From assembly GCA_009838465.1 (NCBI GenBank), contig VXRN01000028.1:33483-81713 (forward strand): a stretch of 48,231 bases of DNA, in the 5' to 3' direction. Both the position numbers and the translations under genes were made by a program. The stretch comes from Dehalococcoidia bacterium. Lineage in GTDB: Bacteria; Chloroflexota; Dehalococcoidia; Lucifugimonadales; UBA1123. Shown piece by piece: positions 34,166-41,857 of this stretch. The notes below the pieces were generated by a model. That model was not told the origin of the DNA. It ran no database searches and saw only the letters and a list, made by a program, of their open reading frames with translations. Each line of letters starts with the position of its first letter. Position 1 is the stretch's first letter.

Positions 34166-34903
34166 CTATTCGCCCCGCAGACGGCGCAACTCCGCTTCCA
34201 TCTCGGCCACGCGCGCTTCGTAGGAGACACGCGCCGCTCGCTCGGCCTCGGCGCGCCGCTCGGCCTCCTCAATAGCTTCCTCCGACTCCTCCGGCGTCCT
34301 GTGAAGGAACTCGCCGGTCACAGGATCACGCAAGCGCAGAAATCCCTCATGCCACCATATCTCCAGCCCCAGGACCTCGCTGTAACCCCAATGTCGTGTC
34401 TCAGACTCGCTCAATATCTCGATGGACTGGTACTCACCATCCACCAGCGTATCGCCTCCCAGCGGCGCGTCGTGATAATCGCCCCCTGACGGGTCGAATC
34501 GCCAGTATTCGCGCACGCCGTAACGCGCGTATCCCTCGCGCTTGACTGTGTAGTCTCGTCTTCCCGTGCTGCGAGAAGCCACCTCCAGGACCAGGTCGGG
34601 AGGCTTGCCCACTTCGCTTATCACGTAGCCGTTACGCCGGATGATCCTCTGGACGTCTCCCACGTTCTCGGCATACGCGATGTCCGGGACGAAGTCGCCC
34701 CTGTCCTGGGCGTCGCTTCGCAGGTAGCCGCCGCCCGAAATCAGGTAGCCGTCCCGACGCTTGCGCCGGGATCCGAGCGCCCAGGCGAAGTCGTGTATTC
34801 CGTCGAACTGCTCCATGTCAGGCCTCTTGGGCGGGTCCGGCAGGGGCTCGATGTCCGAGTAGTCCGGGACGAGCGGATTCTTGATTGCGGTCTGGATTGC
34901 CAT
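34166..34903 (-). CDS. Uma2-family (DUF820) putative PD-(D/E)XK nuclease
   Basis: A 245-residue protein. The Uma2 core is visible as FVPDIAYAENVGDVQRII, then GKPPDLVLEVASRSTGRRD (Asp and ExxS/T pair of the nuclease site), YTVKREGYARYGVREYWRFDP and LGLEIWWHEGFLRLRD. The C-terminal 60 residues form a charged coiled coil (EEAIEEAERRAEAERAARV). The family is very abundant in cyanobacteria and Chloroflexota and has the restriction-endonuclease fold, but its role is not settled. GGAG lies nine bases upstream of ATG 34903. No partner gene is adjacent, and it interrupts the C1 cluster. Confidence 0.85.
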   Translation of the reverse strand: MAIQTAIKNPLVPDYSDIEPLPDPPKRPDMEQFDGIHDFAWALGSRRKRRDGYLISGGGYLRSDAQDRGDFVPDIAYAENVGDVQRIIRRNGYVISEVGKPPDLVLEVASRSTGRRDYTVKREGYARYGVREYWRFDPSGGDYHDAPLGGDTLVDGEYQSIEILSESETRHWGYSEVLGLEIWWHEGFLRLRDPVTGEFLHRTPEESEEAIEEAERRAEAERAARVSYEARVAEMEAELRRLRGE

Positions 34904-34997
34904 AATGTGGGTCTCCGCAACGCTGTTTCACTGAATCTCCATCCGGTTGTGGGTTCTCGGTTATTATACCACGACCATGTGCTGATCAGGCCGCGTT

Positions 34998-36968
34998 CTA
35001 TGCGTGGCAACCGCAAGCTGCGGACCCGCAGCAAGCGCCGTTATGCCCCGAGGACGGCGGCACGTCCAGGGCCGGATTCATGTCGAAGAAGCCGACCGGC
35101 TTCATAGTGAATCCCGTGTAGGCCACCGGCATGACCGGCCAGTCTTCGGGCCGCGCGATGTGAGTCATGCCGAAGGTGTACCAGAGGACGACATCGGCAT
35201 CCTGCACGCTGCGGTCCGCCTGAGTCCATGCGGGCAGGCCGTCGCCTCCCGGATGCTGGTTCACGTAGTCTCCGGCGGCGGCCTTCTCGTCGGGCGCGTA
35301 TGGAGTGACCCACAGATGCTTCGTGATGAAGGCCCCCCTGCGGGATACACTTGCGTCAGGATGAAGCATTGAGTGAGTGTTGTCGCCGGGCGTCAGCTTG
35401 TAGCTGGTGGGCTGACCCAGCGCATTGCGTTCGGAAGAACTGGAAACCAGCCAGTGCCTTCCACTCTCCGGGTTAATCATCCTCTGCGCTTTCGACTCGG
35501 TTGGCAGCAACGTCTTCTCGGCATAGAAGGCGTTGCCCTGCGGATTATCCGGGCCGCGAGGCTTGGCGACCGCGTTGACCTCATACACCGAGTTGATATC
35601 CCCGTCCACGCTCATGTCGAGTCGCACGTTGAAGAAGTGCTGGTGTATGGGCGCGTTGAGCTGCGGAGCCACCAGCGTCCCGTACTCTGGCGTCTCTCCC
35701 TGGGCAATGGCCGACGTGTGCAATATGCCGGACATCTTGATCTCATACTCTATCGTGCCGTCCTGGTAGAAGTACCAGTAGAAGCCGTACTCATAGTTTC
35801 CGACGGTAGTGAAGAAGGACACAACCAGCCGCCTGGACCTTCGTACCTCCACATGTCCGGTGCGCCAGTCCGTATGCTTCCAGAGGACGCCATAGTCCTC
35901 CTCGTGCATACAGATAGCGTTGGGGATCTTCACAGGATTGCCGCGTGTGTCGTGCAAGTGCGCGTCGAAGTAGTAGATCTCGCCGAGGCAGTCGCACCCC
36001 AGCACAAGCGAGTTAGTCAGCATTCCAATGCCGTATTCGCCGAGGTCGAAAGCGTTGCGCCTGAAGTTGTGCGGGCGTGGGTCTCCATAGGGAACAACCA
36101 TCTCGGAGAGAGAGGCGCGGTACATCACGGGGCGCACCCTCCCACTGTCCTCATAACCGATTTCGTGAAGCACCAGCCCCTCGCGCGGGTTGAATCCGAG
36201 TCTCATGCTCCACTTCTGCCATGAGACCTTGTTGCCCTCTACCGTAAAACTGGGGCCTTCGGGCTGTGTAATCTCGAGAGGCTTGATGTCCTGGCGAAAG
36301 TCCTTGACGTATTCCGCCGCGTAGTTGCCGTCGTTGGGAGGGAGAGGAACGATACCGTGGTCCTCCACCCGGAGCACCTCCATGCGATTCAGATCAACGA
36401 CCGGAATGACTCCCTCTATCGGTCTCGCATACCCGTTGTCGTTGGGTCCCATCTTCAGCCACAAGCGTGCGAAGACGAGACGCAGACCTTCCTCCTCCTC
36501 GATGCCGAAGTTGCCCGCGGACCAGGCATCCACCATAACCATGTCCACGTCGGCTATCCCCCGCCTGGCGAGGGCCTCGATGAATCCCGGATCGGCCTTC
36601 ACCGCCGCTTCACACTCCGAAAATTCGTCCAGGGTAATGCGCGGCTGGACGCCCGGTATGTGCGTCCACGAGACTACCCCGCCGCTCGTCAACGAGACCA
36701 CCGCTTCGTGCGTTTCGCTCGTGCGGTTGTCGAACACGATGAAGAACGCTTCCCTGTCGAACGGGTCGCCAGGCCTGTAACCAAGCACGACCTCTTTCGG
36801 CGGCTCATTCAGCGTGACGGTCTCGAACCTCGTCTCTTTGCCCAGCCCGCGCTCGGCCTTCAGAATCGCCACCGCCTCAGTGATTTCTTCAGGAGTCAGC
36901 GGGTCCAGCGGGTGGCTCACTCCGGCTCGGATATCCGTCTGCTCCGGTCGTTGGGCCGTGATAGTCAT
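34998..36968 (-). CDS. Copper-containing primary-amine oxidase
   Basis: A 656-residue copper amine oxidase, which turns primary amines into aldehyde, ammonia and hydrogen peroxide. The Tyr that becomes topaquinone is in TVGNYEYGFYWYF (consensus NY[DE]). The catalytic-base Asp region is FDLGEYGIGMLTNSLVLGCDCLG. Copper ligands are the HxH in NAPIHQHFFNVRLDM and the third His in FGMTHIARPEDWPVMP. There is no signal peptide, as in some cytosolic bacterial members. The last residues GACCGSAACGCHA carry four cysteines and a His. I chose ATG 36968 because GAGGTG lies seven bases upstream and the GTG start three codons earlier falls inside that site. It may supply the aldehyde or ammonia step for methylated amine use. 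Confidence 0.93.
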   Translation of the reverse strand: MTITAQRPEQTDIRAGVSHPLDPLTPEEITEAVAILKAERGLGKETRFETVTLNEPPKEVVLGYRPGDPFDREAFFIVFDNRTSETHEAVVSLTSGGVVSWTHIPGVQPRITLDEFSECEAAVKADPGFIEALARRGIADVDMVMVDAWSAGNFGIEEEEGLRLVFARLWLKMGPNDNGYARPIEGVIPVVDLNRMEVLRVEDHGIVPLPPNDGNYAAEYVKDFRQDIKPLEITQPEGPSFTVEGNKVSWQKWSMRLGFNPREGLVLHEIGYEDSGRVRPVMYRASLSEMVVPYGDPRPHNFRRNAFDLGEYGIGMLTNSLVLGCDCLGEIYYFDAHLHDTRGNPVKIPNAICMHEEDYGVLWKHTDWRTGHVEVRRSRRLVVSFFTTVGNYEYGFYWYFYQDGTIEYEIKMSGILHTSAIAQGETPEYGTLVAPQLNAPIHQHFFNVRLDMSVDGDINSVYEVNAVAKPRGPDNPQGNAFYAEKTLLPTESKAQRMINPESGRHWLVSSSSERNALGQPTSYKLTPGDNTHSMLHPDASVSRRGAFITKHLWVTPYAPDEKAAAGDYVNQHPGGDGLPAWTQADRSVQDADVVLWYTFGMTHIARPEDWPVMPVAYTGFTMKPVGFFDMNPALDVPPSSGHNGACCGSAACGCHA

Positions 36969-37346
36969 TGCAAACACCTCACTGCGTGAGTCATAGATTC
37001 AGAAAGAAGACTCAAGGGCAATGTATGAATGAGAGTGGCGACTGTCAAGTAGCCAGAACATAACGGCGGCGCCCCTAGGGATGCCGCCAAGGCGAGCAGT
37101 CCGGGAAGCTCTACACCAGCGTCACCCACACCGCAAGTCGCTTGCATCCGGCTGGATGGCGCGCGCCGCGTCAACTACACAGGCGAGTATCCAGCCCACC
37201 GCACTCCGTGTCCACTCGGGCATCGTGGTCAACACGCCTTGGTCTGATTGTAGTGAAGCGGGGTAGTACGGTATCTGGTCCAGTGTCCTGACTTCATTCC
37301 CATCAGTCTCAGAGACGAGACCGCTAATGCACTCATCCAAAGTGAA
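36969..37346. other. Gene-free tract between amine oxidase and CAP-domain gene
   Basis: Open frames in this 378-base gap (for example 37122-37340 minus) have no ribosome site and no recognisable motif. I see no repeat or RNA gene. It must contain the amine oxidase promoter. Confidence 0.4.
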
Positions 37347-38129
37347 TTATAATCTATCCCTTGAGGTGACCTTCCTCGTATACAGACTCTGGTATTCCAT
37401 GTAGTCACCATAGTGATCTACTACCTCCCGGACGACGGTCTTGTAGAGGTAATTCCCTTTTTTGCAGTAAATCGCGTGGCGAGTCTCACGATGAGACTCA
37501 CACGTTACATCATGCTCTGTTAGTTGTCGTTTAGTCCCGTGACCACTGTATAACCATGACGGACAATTGCCGTTCACCTCAGTCCCATGCGGGTGCTCAA
37601 TTACCTCGCCGATATAAGTCCAGCGACTACCTGATCTACGTTTACCTGACCTACGTTTCTTCGACTTACTTGTACTTGAGCGGTCAGAAGAAGAACCGCC
37701 CGACGAACGAAACATACTCCCTATCTTGCTGGACAGTGAGTCCCGACCAAAAATCACCGCTGCAAAGTAAATTTCGCTCGTCCTGTGAACGCCTACTCCC
37801 ACCTTATCCCAACGTCCACGGACGTTGCCAACGATGGCCTTGAGCACGAGCTTAGCCGTATCCTTGTCCGAGCGTCCCTTCTCGTAAGGCACAGAAACGC
37901 ACAACTCTTCAACTTTCCCAGAGTACCTCTGCTCTCTGGCCCTTTCCTCCGGACGTGACCCATCAGGCCCAAATTGACTCACCTCATCCAGATCCTTAGA
38001 CATGTACATAGCTTGAGCTTGAACGGTCTTGTGCAATCTTCGGCTGTACGAAACCTTCGCCAGATTGCTTTTAGCCCGTTCCTTGTTAATAAGACGTATA
38101 GTTTCTTTCTCTATGTTCTTCCAGCCCAT
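37347..38129 (-). CDS. CAP-domain protein with basic linker and novel Cys/His C-terminal domain
   Basis: A 260-residue protein. Residues about 3-130 resemble a CAP/SCP (YkwD-like) domain: NIEKETIRLINKERAKSNLA, SYSRRLHKTVQAQAMYMSKD, GKVEELCVSVPY and WDKVGVGVHRTSEIYFAAVIFG. A Ser-rich then Lys/Arg-rich linker (RSSTSKSKKRRSGKRRSGS) joins a C-terminal region with GNCPSWLYSGHGTKRQL, TCESHRETRHAIYC and YLYKTVVREVVDHYGDY that I do not recognise; its Cys and His residues could bind metal. No signal peptide is seen, unusual for CAP proteins. GAGG eight bases before ATG 38129 decides the start; the frame is open to 38279. Low G+C and isolation point to transfer. Confidence 0.6.
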   Translation of the reverse strand: MGWKNIEKETIRLINKERAKSNLAKVSYSRRLHKTVQAQAMYMSKDLDEVSQFGPDGSRPEERAREQRYSGKVEELCVSVPYEKGRSDKDTAKLVLKAIVGNVRGRWDKVGVGVHRTSEIYFAAVIFGRDSLSSKIGSMFRSSGGSSSDRSSTSKSKKRRSGKRRSGSRWTYIGEVIEHPHGTEVNGNCPSWLYSGHGTKRQLTEHDVTCESHRETRHAIYCKKGNYLYKTVVREVVDHYGDYMEYQSLYTRKVTSRDRL

Positions 38130-38730
38130 CGAAATATCCTCACGAGGCAGACAGATCGCCAATCTTGACTCAATAGGAACCACAGCACCCACTCTATCAG
38201 ACTCATCCAGTCTCTCCAAAACAACCACACAACGTTGCAAGTCGTCCGCGGTCATCACCAATATCGCCCGACGAACCAAGCAAGATCACTGACCAAGACA
38301 ATCGCATCTCATTCGCGCATACACTCCAACACTATGGCACAAAAGTTCTGCCATGTGTTAAAATAGATTCATGTCCCAACTTTCATAAAATGACAAGTCT
38401 AGGACACGTCGGAGAAGCGAGAAACTATAAATGACCATATATGTCAGATGACCGATGACACCAGAAACGCCCATGATCGGCGAAAACTGGTCTAAACTGG
38501 TCGGAAACTGGTTGAACCAGACCAGTTTTTGCAGAAACTGGTATCAGTTTTCCACCAGAAACCGGTCACCAGTTTCCGAATCTGGTGTCCTGTTCTGACA
38601 CATTAACCGAATTTATAATACACCGAAACGCGATTGCCCTGACGCTCACCGGAAATGTCCTGCATGGGCGTTCGTGTTCTGATACACTGCGGACAAATTG
38701 AGAATCCGCAAATCTTGGGGGAATCGAAAT
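38130..38730. other. Divergent A/T-rich region with AAACTGGT array
   Basis: A gap of 601 bases between the CAP-domain gene (minus) and the PLP enzyme (plus). The CAP frame stays open for its first 150 bases, where an alternative ATG at 38255 exists. Beyond that it contains the repeat array at 38484-38577 and no gene I can support. Confidence 0.4.
38484..38577. repeat. Array of AAACTGGT motifs in both orientations
   Basis: Direct copies AAACTGGTC, AAACTGGTC, AAACTGGTT (38484-38511) are about 9-10 bases apart. An inverted ACCAGTTT at 38521-38528 follows, then AAACTGGTA at 38535-38543, and inverted ACCAG copies up to ACCAGTTTCC near 38568-38577. AAACTGGT...ACCAGTTTTT also forms a hairpin with a T-run. 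The spacing near one helical turn suggests cooperative protein binding. Confidence 0.75.
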
Positions 38731-39864
38731 ATGGTATTCGGAGAGGGAGCAGACATCTATCGAAGCTTGGGGGTGAATTCCGCTATCGTCGCGTCGGGTT
38801 CGACGACGCTCTACGGCGGCAGCAAGCTCAGGCCCGAGGTCCTCGACGCGATGGAGAAGGCGTCGGCGACCATGGTGAACATGGACGACCTCAACGTCGC
38901 GGCGGGCAAGGTGATCGCCGAGGTAACGGGCGCCGAGGCCGGGCTGGTCACCTCCGGCTCGGCGGGAGGACTGGTGCTCCAGGCCGCAGCGGTGATGGCT
39001 GGAAACGACCCCGCCAGGATGGTGCGTCTCCCCAATGCCGACGGCATGAAGAACGAAATCATCATGCACCGCAGCCAGCGCTTCCCCTACGACCAGTGTT
39101 ACACCGCGACGGGCGCTACCATAGTTGACATCGGCGACGGGCGACGCTGCCACCCCTGGGAGCTGGAGGCCGCGATCAACGAAAATACGGCCGCCATCGC
39201 CTACCTGTTTTCGGGGTTCGTTTCGCGCCGCGCCATACCTTTCGAGCAGGTTGTGGAGATTGCCCACGCCAACGACGTTCCGGTGATAGTGGACGCGGCT
39301 TCCTACCTACCGCCCAGGGCGAACCTCACCCGCTTCATCGAGGCGGGCGCTGACATGGTGCAGTTCTCCGGCGGGAAGGCGATACGCGGCCCGCAGGGAA
39401 CCGGGGTACTCGCCGGACGCGCCGACCTCATAGAGGCCGCCTACGCCAACGCGAGCCCTCACCAGTTCATCGGACGCGGCATGAAGGTGGCCAAGGAAGA
39501 GATCATCGGCCTGGTCGAGGCGATCCGCATATTCGCGGACGAGGACGAGGAAGCCGAGAACCGCAGGTACGCCGAGATGTGCGGCCAGGTGGTGGACGCG
39601 CTCATCGAGATGCCCGGACTGGAAGTGACCGTAGAACACGACGAGTGGGACTATCTCACGCCAATCGCCATTCTGCGCTTCACGCGAGATTGGCGCGGCC
39701 CGTCCCGCGACCAAGTGCGCGACACGCTCGCGTCGGGCGACCCCCCGATCTACCTGCACGACATACACAACCCCGACGAACTCGGCGTTGACCCGTTCAA
39801 CCTGGACGAACAAGAGTTGCAAATCGTGATAGACAGGCTGCGCGAGACGCTCCTGAATGGATGA
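38731..39864 (+). CDS. SelA-like PLP-dependent enzyme (aminotransferase V fold)
   Basis: A 377-residue PLP enzyme of the SelA/DgaE-like branch. The N-terminal LGVNSAIVASGSTTLYGGSKL and VNMDDLNVAAGKVIAEVTGAEAGLVTSGSAGGLVL are the phosphate-cup blocks. PVIVDAASYLPP contains the Asp that binds the pyridine nitrogen, and QFSGGKAIRGPQGTG contains the Schiff-base Lys. The family includes selenocysteine synthase and lyases acting on glucosaminate phosphate and related 2-amino acids. No selB or selD is nearby and the tRNA-binding N-terminal domain of SelA is missing, so a lyase or racemase-like role is more likely. ATG 38731 has GGGGGAA seven bases upstream. Confidence 0.8.
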   Translation: MVFGEGADIYRSLGVNSAIVASGSTTLYGGSKLRPEVLDAMEKASATMVNMDDLNVAAGKVIAEVTGAEAGLVTSGSAGGLVLQAAAVMAGNDPARMVRLPNADGMKNEIIMHRSQRFPYDQCYTATGATIVDIGDGRRCHPWELEAAINENTAAIAYLFSGFVSRRAIPFEQVVEIAHANDVPVIVDAASYLPPRANLTRFIEAGADMVQFSGGKAIRGPQGTGVLAGRADLIEAAYANASPHQFIGRGMKVAKEEIIGLVEAIRIFADEDEEAENRRYAEMCGQVVDALIEMPGLEVTVEHDEWDYLTPIAILRFTRDWRGPSRDQVRDTLASGDPPIYLHDIHNPDELGVDPFNLDEQELQIVIDRLRETLLNG

Positions 39865-39881
39865 GAAGATTGCAGAAATCC

Positions 39882-39902
39882 CCTCTCCCTTGACAGGAGA
39901 GG
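39882..39902 (+). terminator. Hairpin after the PLP enzyme gene
   Basis: CCTCTCC (39882-39888) and GGAGAGG (39896-39902) form a 7-bp stem with a 7-base loop, 18 bases after the stop. It lacks a U-run and belongs to the CCCTCTCC repeat type found at other gene ends here. Confidence 0.45.
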
Positions 39903-39980
39903 CCTGAGGTCTTAGCCGAAAACTGTGGTAACATTACGGGATAGTCCCGACACCAATATCAGCCAGAGAGGAAACCCTCT

Positions 39981-41093
39981 ATCACGCTCCGCGCCGCCAT
40001 CAGACCAACGCTCCCCGACCACATCTCGGACGCGATTGCCTCGCGTCTGTCCGAGCGCGAAAGATGGCTGTCGCCCTATGCGGTCCGAACTGAGACAAGC
40101 CAGGGCAGGGACATATCCGAAGCCCTGTCCCCCACCCGCTCCGAGTTTCAGCGCGACCGGGACCGCATCCTGCACACCAAGTCGTTCCGGCGGCTGAAGC
40201 ACAAGACTCAGGTGTTCATAGCCCCACTCGGCGACCACTATGCCACCCGCCTGACGCACACCCTGGAAGTGACCCAGATAGCGCGTACCATCGCGCGAGC
40301 GCTCAATCTCAACGAAGACCTCACGGAAGCCATCGCCCTCGGACACGACCTCGGACACACGCCGTTCGGACACGTCGGCGAGTACGCTATGGACGAACTT
40401 CACCCCGGCGGCTTTCGCCACAGCCGCCAGAGCCTGAGAATCGTCGAACAACTGGAAAAAGACGGCAGCGGCTTGAACCTGATGTGGGAGGTACGCGATG
40501 GAATTCTCAACCACTCCAAGCCGCGCGGTGACTTCCTGGGAGAGCGGTCGGTGGAGAGCCTGTCGCTCGAAGGGCAGATTTGCCGGATTTCCGACGCCGT
40601 CGCTTACCTCAATCACGATCTCGCCGATTCCTTCAGAGCGGGCATCCTGACGCCGGATACGCTCCCATCCGAAGTGTCGGAGGTCCTGGGCGAAACTCAC
40701 GCAAGGCGCATTAACAACATGGTGTCCGACATTGTAGAAACTTCATGGGATGCCACAGGCGAGACCGGTTCCGGGGCGATTCCGGTCATAAGTATGAGCA
40801 AGGAAGTGCGCAGCGCGTTCTACACACTGCGAGAGTTCATGTTCGACCATGTCTATCTGCCTGAGTCCGACGGCGTCCTGGGCAAGACCGCCGAGGACGT
40901 AATGGGTCTGTTGTACTCTCACTTCCGCGCGAACGGAAGCGAGATACCGAAAGAATACGGACAAAGAAGCAAATCAGAGGACATGGCGGTCGTGGACTAT
41001 ATTTCGGGAATGACCGACCATTATGCGATAAGGGTCGCCGAGCGCATTAGACCCGGAATCGCGGCCCCGTTTACGGAGCGTAGAGTCGTATGA
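39981..41093 (+). CDS. dgt: dGTP triphosphohydrolase-like HD-domain protein
   Basis: About 370 residues. It hydrolyses dNTPs to nucleoside and triphosphate. Upstream family sequence is clear: SEFQRDRDRILHTKSFRRL, KHKTQVFIAPLGDHYATRLTHTLEV and IALGHDLGHTPFGHVGEYAMDEL, with the HD metal ligands in RLTH, GHDLGH and later DAVAYLNHDLAD. The conserved N-terminus demands a start well before the first in-frame GTG/ATG near 40208, yet between the stop at 39942 and there no ATG, GTG or TTG exists in frame. ATC 39981 has GAGAGG nine bases upstream and is the best initiator. It overlaps the next gene by ATGA and starts the dnaG-rpoD operon. Confidence 0.85.
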   Translation: MTLRAAIRPTLPDHISDAIASRLSERERWLSPYAVRTETSQGRDISEALSPTRSEFQRDRDRILHTKSFRRLKHKTQVFIAPLGDHYATRLTHTLEVTQIARTIARALNLNEDLTEAIALGHDLGHTPFGHVGEYAMDELHPGGFRHSRQSLRIVEQLEKDGSGLNLMWEVRDGILNHSKPRGDFLGERSVESLSLEGQICRISDAVAYLNHDLADSFRAGILTPDTLPSEVSEVLGETHARRINNMVSDIVETSWDATGETGSGAIPVISMSKEVRSAFYTLREFMFDHVYLPESDGVLGKTAEDVMGLLYSHFRANGSEIPKEYGQRSKSEDMAVVDYISGMTDHYAIRVAERIRPGIAAPFTERRVV

Positions 41094-41344
41094 CACCTCA
41101 GGAACGGATTGGAGTCCGCACCGTCGGCAACAAGGTGCGGATGATACGCGAACACCTCGAGGCCATGCAGCGGGACGCCCACGGCCTCGAATACGGCCCA
41201 TGGAAGGTGGAGGTGGACGAACTCTGGAAGGAAGTCTTCACGAGCATCAACGGCCTGGACTCGGAAGCCCAGCCCGCCGCGCTTGAGTCCATCAAGGACC
41301 TCTGGATGACATACATTACCCACTACAACGTCGGCCTCAACTGA
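41090..41344 (+). CDS. Small helical protein, unknown function
   Basis: 84 residues, starting in an ATGA overlap with the dgt stop, so translation is coupled. The sequence is charged and helical (KVRMIREHLEAMQRDAHGLEYGPWKVEVDELW in pieces), with several Trp and Tyr near the C-terminus (DLWMTYITHYNVGL). I recognise no domain. The coupling to dgt and the position before dnaG suggest a partner for nucleotide hydrolysis or replication control, but nothing in the sequence proves it. Confidence 0.65.
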   Translation: MTPQERIGVRTVGNKVRMIREHLEAMQRDAHGLEYGPWKVEVDELWKEVFTSINGLDSEAQPAALESIKDLWMTYITHYNVGLN

Positions 41345-41353
41345 AAAGGACCA

Positions 41354-41440
41354 GGGTCTTTCGAATATCAACCAATTACGTTCGTGGTGAGCTTGTCGAA
41401 CCATAAACGGGCGGCCCTTCGACAGGCTCAGGGCGAACGA
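41354..41440 (+). mobile_element. MITE-like repeat, copy B (truncated)
   Basis: It begins with GGGTCTTTCGAATAT (41354-41368), continues as copy A and C (CAACCAATTACGTTCGTGGT) and stops after CTTCGACAGGCTCAGGGCGA, missing the right terminal repeat. It fills the space between the two small genes and ends 3 bases before an ATG. Confidence 0.7.
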
Positions 41441-41443
41441 GAT

Positions 41444-41848
41444 ATGGAAGACGAGGCGAAAACGAAAGACCCCAAAAAGGATCGCGAATTGACCTCAGAA
41501 GGATCACTGGACCGGCACCTTGAGCAGTCTCCCGCTCTGGAGCAGGCGAGACGCGCGTCCGTCGTGGCGCACAGCATCGTCATCAAGCTCAAGGAGATGG
41601 GGTTGCCCGACGAAATGGACGAGGACCTCTCCCAGTTCTGCACGGACCTCGGCGATCTGTGGAGCGCACAAATGACACTCGCTACCCAGGTTGAGACTTT
41701 CCTGAAGAAGCCGCACGACGCCGGGAAAGCGGGAGACGACCTTGTCGATCTCAGATCTACAATCGAGCACATGGCGTGGCACATGAAGACTATCTCCCAG
41801 CCAATGGACAACATAACCAGCTGGGTGTACGAGCAGTCCGAGGCATAG
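41444..41848 (+). CDS. Unknown helical protein upstream of dnaG
   Basis: 134 residues from ATG 41444. The N-terminus is acidic and Lys-rich (EDEAKTKDPKKDRELTSEGS). The rest is predicted all-helical: QARRASVVAHSIVIKLKEMG, DLSQFCTDLGDLWSAQMTLA and LRSTIEHMAWHMKTISQPMD. No family is recognised. The frame extends back to a GTG at 41384 inside the interspersed repeat, giving residues RQAQGERD that are just translated repeat, so I exclude them. It is nine bases before dnaG and probably in the same transcript. Its ribosome site is poor and repeat-derived. Confidence 0.65.
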   Translation: MEDEAKTKDPKKDRELTSEGSLDRHLEQSPALEQARRASVVAHSIVIKLKEMGLPDEMDEDLSQFCTDLGDLWSAQMTLATQVETFLKKPHDAGKAGDDLVDLRSTIEHMAWHMKTISQPMDNITSWVYEQSEA

Positions 41849-41857
41849 AGATCCGCG

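Noticed and set aside
37122..37340. 72-codon minus-strand frame between the amine oxidase and CAP-domain genes
   Set aside because: No ribosome site and no recognisable family; probably chance.
38484..38577. Repeat array as CRISPR or as a tRNA-like structure
   Set aside because: Unit length and spacing do not fit a CRISPR, and no cloverleaf can be drawn.
38731..39864. Assignment as selenocysteine synthase SelA
   Set aside because: The N-terminal tRNA-binding domain is missing and no selB, selD or selC is visible nearby.
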